Below, in pieces: positions 58,057-64,000 of a stretch of DNA of 64,000 nt. Source of the stretch: Phycisphaeraceae bacterium (lineage in GTDB: Bacteria; Planctomycetota; Phycisphaerae; Phycisphaerales; SM1A02); the NCBI GenBank assembly GCA_015709595.1, contig CP054178.1, positions 3,777,331-3,841,330 of the forward strand, given 5' to 3'. Below the pieces are notes generated by a model. That model saw only the letters and a program-made list of their open reading frames with translations, was not told the DNA's origin and ran no database searches. The position numbers and the translations under genes are program-made. Within the stretch, counting starts at the first letter, position 1. Each line of letters begins with the position of its first letter.

Positions 58057-61000
58057 ATGATGAAGGCGACGCTCGAGAAATCGTACACCCCCGCCACGTA
58101 CGAGTCGGCGGCATGGGCGAAGTGGAACGCCGCCCGGGCCTTTCACGCCGACCCGCGACGGACCACCGAGGGCGGCCAGCCCCCCTACTGCGTGCTGATT
58201 CCTCCGCCCAATGTCACCGCGGCGCTGCACCTGGGGCATGCGCTCAACAACACGCTGCAGGACATCCTCGTGCGGTACCACCGCATGAGGGGCTTCAACA
58301 CGCTCTGGATGCCCGGCACTGACCACGCGGGCATCGCCACGCAGGCGGTGGTTGAAAAGCGGCTGCTCCAGGAGGGAAAACGCCGCACCGATTTCACACG
58401 CGAGGAGTTCATCGCCCTCGTGCAGCAGTGGAAGGATGAGTACGAGGCGACCATCACCGAACAGCTCAAGGCCATGGGCTGCTCCTGCGATTTCGAACGC
58501 CAACGATTCACGATGGACGACGTGTGCGCCACCGCGGTGCGCGAGGCGTTCTTCCGGCTTTTCAAGGACGGACTGATCTACCGCGGCAAGCGACTGGTGA
58601 ACTGGGATCCCGTCACGCAGACCGCGCTGGCGGATGACGAAGTCGAAATGGAGGAAGTACAGGGGTTCATGTACTTCCTGCGTTACCCGCTGGTGCATCC
58701 ATCGCAGAACCCGGATGACCCGAAGGACTGTCAGGAAGTCACGTGGAATGAACTGGCCGCGCGGGGTTATCCAGGCGCCGACGCCCGCGGTGGCGAACAG
58801 CCCGCGTGGGTGACCGTGGCCACCACGCGACCGGAGACGTACCTGGGCGACACCGCGGTGGCGGTGAACCCGAAAGACCCGCGCGCCGCCTCGTTGCGCG
58901 GCTTGTGCGTGCAACTGCCCCTCGTTGGCCGCGTTATTCCCGTGATTGAGGATGACTACGTGGTCCGCCCCGTCGAGTTCGGCGGCGACCCGGCGGACGC
59001 CAAGGCGGCCATCGCCACCGGCTTCCTCAAGGTGACGCCCGCACATGATCCCAATGACGAGCAGATCGGCCTGCGGCACAACCTGCGGGTCATCAACGTA
59101 TTGGCGCCGGACGCATCGATTTCCGACAAGCACGGCTGGACCGACATCGGCGACGCGGGCCTGTTCATCGGACTGTCGCGTGAAGCGGCCCGGGAGAAGG
59201 TGGTGAGGGAGTTCGAGGCCCGCGGTCTGCTGGAGGCGAAGAAACCCTACACGCACAGCGTAGGGCATTCGTATCGCAGCCATGTGCCGATCGAGCCGTA
59301 CCTGAGTGATCAGTGGTACGTGAAGGTGACGGACGACCGGCTGGTGGGCGAAGCCCAGCGCGCCGTGGCGGATCATCAGTTCGATGGGGTGAAGCCGGTG
59401 CGAAGCAAAGCGAGCCGCGACCGTGAGGGAGCGGACTCCGAAGCGAGCCCCGACCGTAAGGAAGCGGTTGCCGGACGTGCCGAACCCCACTGTTTCCTGA
59501 TCACCTTCACGACCTACGGCTCGTGGCTTCATGGCGACACACGTGGTTCGGTTGACCGAAAGCACAACGCCCCCGGAACGGAAGTGCTGGTGGGTGATGA
59601 AACGCGCGAACGAATGGAGTTCGAGCGCCTTCGCCAGGCGCCCATGAAACTGAGTGTCGAAGAGCGACGAGTCGTTCAACAGGCGATTGCCGACGTGTGC
59701 CGCCACCGAGGGTGGAGACTGATCGCGCTCAACGTCCGTTCCAACCACGTCCACGTCGTCGTCGTGATGGACGGAACACCTGAGCGGGCCATGATCGAGT
59801 TCAAGGCCTACGCCACGCGCCGGTTGCGAGAGGCGGGACTGATCGAGGGGGATCGGCGCGTCTGGACGCGCCACGGAAGCACACGGCACATCAACACTGA
59901 CGCAACTTACCAACGGGCCGTTGAATACGTGCTTCACGAGCAGGGTGAGGTGCTCGACCCACCACCGATCGACGGTACGGAACCGCTCCCTCACGGTCGC
60001 GGCTCACTCAGGATTGCGCGGAGCCCGGACCCGGGCGGTCGCGCAGATGTCGAAACACCCAAGGTCGATCGCACCGACCGCTCCCTCACGGTCGCGGCTC
60101 ACTCACACCACTACGACGGCGATCTCACCTTCTTCCCTGCTCGATACGCGCGAACGTATCAGCAGTGGCACGCCGGGCTGCGCGACTGGTGCATCTCGCG
60201 CCAACTCTGGTGGGGGCATCGGATTCCGGTGTGGCGAAAAACGGTTGATAGGCAGTACAACAGAGCGCACGCGTCCGGTGGTGAGTGGGACAGTTGGACA
60301 GAGGATTACGCACAAGAGGGGCTGAGAGCAGACCTCGCCGGACGAATCACGTTTCAGGTGAACCTGCACGCAGATGGCACGTCGGATCGGTTCGTCTGTG
60401 TCGCTCCAGGCAATCAAGAGATCGAGCGAGAGCTTGAGTCCTGCGGTTTCACGCAAGACCCCGACGTTCTCGACACCTGGTTCTCCTCCGGTCTCTGGCC
60501 CCTCTCCACGATGGGCTGGCCGGAACCCGATGCGTGGCCGAAGGACATCCCCGAGGGATCGGCCCTGCTCGACGCCTTCAACCCCTCTTCCGTCCTCTGC
60601 ACCGCCCGCGAGATCATCACCCTGTGGGTCAGCCGCATGGTGATGTTCAACCGCTACCTGACCGCCGACGACCCGGACCCATCCCGGCAGTCGCGCCTGC
60701 CCTTCCGCCACGTGTACATCCACCCCATGATCCAGGATGGCCACGGGCAGAAGATGTCCAAGTCACTCGGCAACGGCGTCGATCCGCGTGACATCATCCA
60801 CTCGCACGGCGCGGATGCGCTGCGCTTCACACTTGCGCAGCTCGCCACCGCCACGCAGGACGTGCGCATGGGGGTGGACACCGTGTGCCCGCACGAGGGG
60901 TGCGGCGAGACGTTCCAGCCCAGGGAGATCACCACCTCGGCCGGGCACGTGGTCGCCGCGCCGGAGCAGACCTGCCCCAAATGCAAGCGCGGCATGGTGA

Positions 61001-62088
61001 CGGTGTACGGCGCTGTGTCCGGCGCCGCCAAGCCCACTGCCGACAAGCCGCTGGCGCGGAACAGTTCCAGCCGCTTCGATCTGGGGCGCAATTTCGCCAA
61101 CAAACTGTGGAACGCGGTGCGATTCGCGCTGAGCAGTCTGGAACCTTCGCCCGCCGAGAGAGGGCCGGGTGAGGGTTCGACATCTGTCGCGGCGGGATCG
61201 CCCTCACCCCCGGCCCCTCACCCGCAGGGAGAGAGGAGTCTGGCCCTCGCCGACCGGTGGATCATCTCGCGCCTTCACCGCACGCTGCACAAGGTGGAGG
61301 ACGGGTTGGCCGAGTATCAGTTCAACACCTACGCCGAGGCGATGTACGACCTGGTGCGGCGGGATTTCTGCGACTGGTACCTCGAGGCCATCAAGCCCAC
61401 CGTACGAACCAGTCCCGCGCAGCAGCAGGTGCTGCGCACGGTGCTCAACGCCATCATGCGCCTGCTGCACCCAATCATGCCCTTCATCACCGAGACGCTG
61501 TGGCCCCACGTGCGGGCCACCGGCGCGGCGGGTCTGCCGGGAGTCGTGCTGGAAGAATCCGATCTGCTGGCCACCGCGCCATGGCCGGACGTGGCCTGCT
61601 CGGTGGAGGACGATGAGGCGGTCACGCTGTTCGAGCGGCTTCGCGGGCTGGTGGAGGCCATTCGCACGCTGCGCGGCGAGCACAAGGTCCACGATCGCAA
61701 GCGGATCTCGCTGTACGTCTCGGATTCCATCCACGCGCTCATCGAGCAGGGCGGCGAGATGGTTTCCACGCTGGCGGGCATCGAGACCATCCGTCCGCTG
61801 AAGGACAAGCCAGCCGACGCCGTACCGCTGGTCTACGAGGGGGCCGATCTGGCACTGGCTGGCCTGGCGGACGAGGTGGACCGGGCGGCCCATCGTGTGC
61901 GGCTTCAGCAGGAGATCGAGGCCCTGGTGAAACGCATCGCGGGACATGAGGGCCGGCTGTCCAACGAAGGTTATCTGAACAAGGCCCCGGCGGAGAAAGT
62001 CCGGCAGACGCGGGATGAACTGGGGCTTTTCCGCGAGGAGCTGGCCCGGAAGCAGGACGCCCTCAAGTCGCTGGCCGATGGTGGATGA
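58057..62088 (+). CDS. valS: Valyl-tRNA synthetase with in-frame RAYT transposase and other insertions
   Basis: 1343 residues, about 400 more than the family. Synthetase parts are complete: HLGH at 58-61, the editing domain (VTVATTRPETYLGDTAVAVN), DWCISRQLWWGHRIP, DVLDTWFSSGLWPLST, KMSKS at 899-903, the anticodon domain and the C-terminal coiled coil. Extra material: a Y1/HUH transposase with REP repeats (about residues 448-683), an atypical stretch after the GHRIP motif (60230-60470), a four-Cys zinc ribbon (CPHEGC...CPKCKRG, about 60885-61000) and a palindromic repeat (61141-61240). No stop interrupts the frame, so one long protein is predicted, charging tRNA-Val. Expression and processing are unknown. 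Confidence 0.93.
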   Translation: MMKATLEKSYTPATYESAAWAKWNAARAFHADPRRTTEGGQPPYCVLIPPPNVTAALHLGHALNNTLQDILVRYHRMRGFNTLWMPGTDHAGIATQAVVEKRLLQEGKRRTDFTREEFIALVQQWKDEYEATITEQLKAMGCSCDFERQRFTMDDVCATAVREAFFRLFKDGLIYRGKRLVNWDPVTQTALADDEVEMEEVQGFMYFLRYPLVHPSQNPDDPKDCQEVTWNELAARGYPGADARGGEQPAWVTVATTRPETYLGDTAVAVNPKDPRAASLRGLCVQLPLVGRVIPVIEDDYVVRPVEFGGDPADAKAAIATGFLKVTPAHDPNDEQIGLRHNLRVINVLAPDASISDKHGWTDIGDAGLFIGLSREAAREKVVREFEARGLLEAKKPYTHSVGHSYRSHVPIEPYLSDQWYVKVTDDRLVGEAQRAVADHQFDGVKPVRSKASRDREGADSEASPDRKEAVAGRAEPHCFLITFTTYGSWLHGDTRGSVDRKHNAPGTEVLVGDETRERMEFERLRQAPMKLSVEERRVVQQAIADVCRHRGWRLIALNVRSNHVHVVVVMDGTPERAMIEFKAYATRRLREAGLIEGDRRVWTRHGSTRHINTDATYQRAVEYVLHEQGEVLDPPPIDGTEPLPHGRGSLRIARSPDPGGRADVETPKVDRTDRSLTVAAHSHHYDGDLTFFPARYARTYQQWHAGLRDWCISRQLWWGHRIPVWRKTVDRQYNRAHASGGEWDSWTEDYAQEGLRADLAGRITFQVNLHADGTSDRFVCVAPGNQEIERELESCGFTQDPDVLDTWFSSGLWPLSTMGWPEPDAWPKDIPEGSALLDAFNPSSVLCTAREIITLWVSRMVMFNRYLTADDPDPSRQSRLPFRHVYIHPMIQDGHGQKMSKSLGNGVDPRDIIHSHGADALRFTLAQLATATQDVRMGVDTVCPHEGCGETFQPREITTSAGHVVAAPEQTCPKCKRGMVTVYGAVSGAAKPTADKPLARNSSSRFDLGRNFANKLWNAVRFALSSLEPSPAERGPGEGSTSVAAGSPSPPAPHPQGERSLALADRWIISRLHRTLHKVEDGLAEYQFNTYAEAMYDLVRRDFCDWYLEAIKPTVRTSPAQQQVLRTVLNAIMRLLHPIMPFITETLWPHVRATGAAGLPGVVLEESDLLATAPWPDVACSVEDDEAVTLFERLRGLVEAIRTLRGEHKVHDRKRISLYVSDSIHALIEQGGEMVSTLAGIETIRPLKDKPADAVPLVYEGADLALAGLADEVDRAAHRVRLQQEIEALVKRIAGHEGRLSNEGYLNKAPAEKVRQTRDELGLFREELARKQDALKSLADGG
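59412..59434 (+). repeat. Left REP copy 1
   Basis: 23 bases with core CGACCGTGAGGGAGCGG. It is a perfect inverted match to both right copies (59983-60005 and 60078-60100). Confidence 0.85.
59445..59467 (+). repeat. Left REP copy 2
   Basis: Same orientation as copy 1, 33 bases further on, with three mismatches in 23 (core CGACCGTAAGGAAGCGG). Confidence 0.75.
59983..60005 (-). repeat. Right REP copy 1
   Basis: Reverse complement of left copy 1 over all 23 bases, just after the transposase domain; followed by ACTCA. Confidence 0.85.
60078..60100 (-). repeat. Right REP copy 2
   Basis: Identical to right copy 1 over 23 bases, 95 bases further on, also followed by ACTCA. It marks the right edge of the insert. 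Confidence 0.85.
61162..61216. repeat. Palindromic repeat in frame in valS
   Basis: Arms GGGCCGGGTGAGGG (61162-61175) and CCCTCACCCCCGGCCC (61201-61216), within a wider block to 61240 ending in a GGGAGAGAGG-type sequence. The translated PSPPAPHPQGER resembles the peptide that common CCCTCACCC-type dispersed repeats encode when read through. Confidence 0.75.
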
Positions 62089-62117
62089 GGTATCCTGATG
62101 GTCGTGTGGGGATGATC

Positions 62118-62137
62118 GGGCGCCGCCAGCGGCGCCC
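62118..62137 (+). other. Hairpin downstream of valS
   Basis: Perfect 8-bp stem GGGCGCCG/CGGCGCCC, loop CCAG, with no T run. It lies just before the ribosome site of the next gene and may affect its translation. Confidence 0.4.
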
Positions 62138-62181
62138 GCGGGAGCCGTGACATCACCACGCCGCGATTCAACCTGATCCTC

Positions 62182-63279
62182 GTGCTCGCCCTGTTGGTGC
62201 TGGGCGGCTGCGCGGCGACCAACACCGGGCGCCCCCCGGGCGGTCCCGGCATCGTTGCAGGCGCCGACCCGGACGCCGCGCCATCCACGTCCGGCCCGGG
62301 CGGACCGGCGCCGGAGCCCTCCACCGACTTCGAGTCCACGCGCGAGCCATGGGATTTCAACGGCACGGCCGGTTGGGTTCTCGGCTCCGCCAATTACCGT
62401 CTTCACACCACGGGGCGCAAGTCGTGGATGCACGAATACGCCCTGCGCTTCGCGGAGCAGGCGCTGGCCCACTACCGCACCGCCATCGCCGACCTGCCCG
62501 CCCCGAGCCGCCCGCTGGAGGTTTTCCTGTTCGGCGACCGGGAGGAATGGAAGGACCACACCCGCACGGTGATGAAGGACAACGCCGAGCTGTATCTCAA
62601 CCTCGGACGGGGCGGCTACGCCACGCGCGGCATGGCGGTGCTCTACGACATCTCGTTCAACGACACCTTCGCCATCATGGCGCACGAGGGCTGGCATCAG
62701 TACACGCAGGTCACCTTTCAGCATCCGCTGCCGACCTGGCTCGAGGAGGGGCTGGCCACCTACATGGAAGGGCGTCGCCAGATTCCGGGTCGGAGCATCG
62801 AGTTCCTCCCCTGGCTCAATCCGCAGCGAATGGGCGCGCTGCGCCGCGCCTACGCCAACCGGCAGATCATCCCGCTGGTGGAGCTGCTCGACCGGTCGCC
62901 CCAGTACTTTCTGGAGCGTGACGGCGGGCGCGACAGCACCGCGCTGCTCACCTACTACGCGCAGGTCTGGGCGCTCACCCACTTCCTGGTGAGCGGTGAG
63001 AACGGCCGCTACCGCGACGGCCTGGAGCGGGCCCTGCGCGACGCCGCCGCGGGAAAACTCGTCTCAACCATCCTCAACTCGAGCGCGATTCCCCGCACGA
63101 GCGATCGACGACGCCTCGCCACCAGCCCCACGGGCGCGGGCGTGCTGCTCACCTACTTCAGCGACGACCTGGGCGAGTTCGGCGCGCAGTATGAGCGGTT
63201 CATCGAGGAACTCGTGACCGAGCAGGCGGCGGGGTTTCCTCGCGCCAACGCCGGCGCGCTCGACGGACCTGAGCGATGA
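62182..63279 (+). CDS. Putative zinc metallopeptidase lipoprotein (DUF1570-like)
   Basis: 365 residues from GTG 62182. The protein begins with a very short signal and lipobox (LALLVLGGC). The mature part has AHEGWHQYTQ, an HExxH zinc motif, followed by LPTWLEEGLATYMEG with a Glu that could be the third ligand, the gluzincin arrangement seen in DUF1570-like proteins. The start is doubtful: the frame continues upstream as TTPRFNLILVL without ATG, GTG or TTG, and GGGAG sits seven bases before an ATC at 62152. Starting there would give a normal signal peptide. It is on the same strand as valS, 93 bases downstream. Confidence 0.72.
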   Translation: MLALLVLGGCAATNTGRPPGGPGIVAGADPDAAPSTSGPGGPAPEPSTDFESTREPWDFNGTAGWVLGSANYRLHTTGRKSWMHEYALRFAEQALAHYRTAIADLPAPSRPLEVFLFGDREEWKDHTRTVMKDNAELYLNLGRGGYATRGMAVLYDISFNDTFAIMAHEGWHQYTQVTFQHPLPTWLEEGLATYMEGRRQIPGRSIEFLPWLNPQRMGALRRAYANRQIIPLVELLDRSPQYFLERDGGRDSTALLTYYAQVWALTHFLVSGENGRYRDGLERALRDAAAGKLVSTILNSSAIPRTSDRRRLATSPTGAGVLLTYFSDDLGEFGAQYERFIEELVTEQAAGFPRANAGALDGPER

Positions 63280-63289
63280 TGACGCAGTC

Positions 63290-63802
63290 ATGACGCCTCA
63301 GCGGAACACCACGCCCACGCTCATCGGGCTGCTCTCCGACTCTCACGGCCACGCGGCCATCACGCACGAGGCCGTGACGCGCCTGATCGACGCCGGCGCC
63401 GGCACACTCATCCATCTCGGCGACATCGGTTCCGTGGAGGTGCTCGACGCCCTCGCCGGCCACGACGCCCACATCGTCTTCGGCAACTGCGACTGGGAAG
63501 CGAGCGCCCTGGCGCGATACGCCCGCGGGCTGGACATCGCCGTGCATGATCCGGCGGGCTGGATCGAGTACGGCGGCAAGTCCCTGGCGTTCACCCACGG
63601 ACATCTGGACGGCGTCGTGCGGCAGGTGCTGGAGCGAAAGCCGGATTATTTCCTGCACGGGCACACGCATCTGGTTCGCGACGAGCGACACGAGGGCACT
63701 CGCATCATCAACCCCGGCGCGCTGCATCGGGCGAAGCGACATACGGTCGCCTTGCTCGACGCCGCTGCAGACACGGTGCAGTTTATCGAGATTCCGCGAT
63801 GA
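63290..63802 (+). CDS. Metallophosphoesterase, YfcE/MJ0936 type
   Basis: 170 residues. All five metal motifs are present in order: D17xH19 (LLSDSHGH), GD45 (HLGDIGS), GN66CD, FTHGH and LHGHTH, then RIINPGAL, a mark of the YfcE group. It is a small cytoplasmic phosphodiesterase whose substrate is unknown. The ATG at 63290 is 11 bases after the metallopeptidase stop, so the two are likely co-transcribed. It is convergent with a membrane protein gene at the window end. Confidence 0.9.
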   Translation: MTPQRNTTPTLIGLLSDSHGHAAITHEAVTRLIDAGAGTLIHLGDIGSVEVLDALAGHDAHIVFGNCDWEASALARYARGLDIAVHDPAGWIEYGGKSLAFTHGHLDGVVRQVLERKPDYFLHGHTHLVRDERHEGTRIINPGALHRAKRHTVALLDAAADTVQFIEIPR

Positions 63803-63878
63803 GAACGGTGAGTGCCGCAGGCGTCCCACCTGTGATCGGTCCGCAGACTTCATCGGCCCACGGAGCAGCGGCTGCCAG

Positions 63879-64000
63879 CTACCGCCCCCGCCTCTGCATC
63901 GCCGCCCGGTAGGGCCGCAACGCGAACACGGCGCACGCCGCCATCACGCCGAGAATCAGGACGATCCGCGTCGTCGCCAGTGCGGCCTGCGGTTCGGCGA
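63879..64000 (-). CDS. C-terminal end of a membrane protein (partial)
   Basis: An open minus-strand frame runs in from the right edge and ends in TAG at 63879-63881. The ~40 residues seen contain one hydrophobic helix (IVLILGVMAACAVFAL) and a basic end (RPYRAAMQRRGR), as in the last helix of an inner-membrane protein. Too little is present to name it. Confidence 0.5.
   Translation of the reverse strand, partial: AEPQAALATTRIVLILGVMAACAVFALRPYRAAMQRRGR

Larger units (their letters stand above)
59398..60105 (+). mobile_element. REP-associated tyrosine transposase (RAYT) unit embedded in frame in valS
   Basis: Codes for about 236 residues in the valS frame. The domain opens EPHCFLITFTTYGSWLHGD and RGSVDRKHNAPG, then has the HUH motif NVRSNHVHVVVV (His 564 and 566 of valS), KAYATRRLREAGL, DRRVWTRHGSTRH and the helix AVEYVLHEQGE with Tyr 624 as probable nucleophile. 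This matches the Y1_Tnp/IS200-like RAYT family with no obvious loss. It has no good start of its own; GTG 59398 is the only in-frame start near its left edge. Inverted REP copies flank it. Boundaries are approximate, as the host loop is variable. Confidence 0.88.

Noticed and set aside
58042..59994. A 650-codon minus-strand frame
   Set aside because: Antisense shadow of valS with biased high-GC composition and no domain.
59398..60105. The transposase as a separate gene
   Set aside because: No convincing start or stop of its own; the frame is continuous with valS on both sides, so it is listed as an embedded element.
62118..62137. A valS terminator
   Set aside because: The hairpin is perfect but has no T run and abuts the ribosome site of the next gene.
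61204..62982. A 592-codon minus-strand frame
   Set aside because: Shadow of valS and the metallopeptidase gene.

Overview
The window is high-GC bacterial chromosome, densely coded on both strands. Gene content points to a Gram-negative Planctomycetota member, most likely of class Phycisphaerae. The clues are two secreted proteins with a variant PEP-CTERM tail (PxPGALALLG, a hydrophobic stretch, then an arginine run), a prepilin ending in an H-X(n)-DG-like motif, a lipid A acyltransferase, many lipoproteins, a SNF2/SWIM helicase pair, and a REP-associated tyrosine transposase with its repeats. The taxon is inferred from style and was not checked against a database. No CRISPR array, rRNA or prophage was seen. 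There is one tRNA, tRNA-Lys(UUU).

Layout. 1-8.2 kb: the dnaB 3' end, an ECF-like sigma factor coupled to a membrane protein, an orphan peptide-type ABC permease, an M3 metallopeptidase, a very basic low-complexity protein and two related lipoproteins. 8.7-15 kb: a GspE/PilB ATPase, a large charged protein of unknown function and a two-component pair. 15.3-20.6 kb: a coiled-coil membrane protein, lpxL, a CheY-like regulator, three unknown proteins and a peroxiredoxin. 20.8-30.3 kb: PEP-CTERM protein, ruvC, a YdjY-like lipoprotein, a double-length QueD/PTPS, uvrC without the usual C-terminal HhH region, a DUF4920 lipoprotein, a prepilin/unknown/MauE-like cluster and dihydroorotase. 30.5-40.5 kb: rpsB-tsf, a SWIM + SNF2 helicase operon behind tRNA-Lys, a TolB-like propeller lipoprotein, another lipoprotein and a XerC/D recombinase. 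41-53.8 kb: a large secreted protein, ispD, a second PEP-CTERM protein, a GT39-type glycosyltransferase, adk, a CPBP protease, two unknown proteins and a pyruvate dehydrogenase operon (E1alpha-E1beta-E2). 54-64 kb: an S41 processing protease, a small membrane protein, a TPR lipoprotein, valS, a putative metallopeptidase lipoprotein, a metallophosphoesterase and the end of a membrane protein.

The most striking feature is valS (58057-62088). Its reading frame is 1343 codons, against roughly 900-950 for the family. It contains, in frame, a complete-looking HUH/Y1 transposase of the REP-associated (RAYT) type flanked by inverted REP repeats, then a second palindromic repeat in frame, and a stretch of atypical codon use. 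Both synthetase signatures (HLGH and KMSKS) survive, so the gene looks like a functional synthetase carrying a domesticated or tolerated mobile unit. The same tendency is seen in the SNF2 helicase gene, where a tandem heptamer/octamer repeat block is read through in frame inside the ATPase core. Related repeats lie between the pyruvate dehydrogenase genes and in other gaps.

Start signals are mixed. Many genes have a good Shine-Dalgarno sequence. Several others have a -10 hexamer 6-10 bases before the start codon and may give leaderless mRNAs. The SNF2 gene probably starts at CTG.
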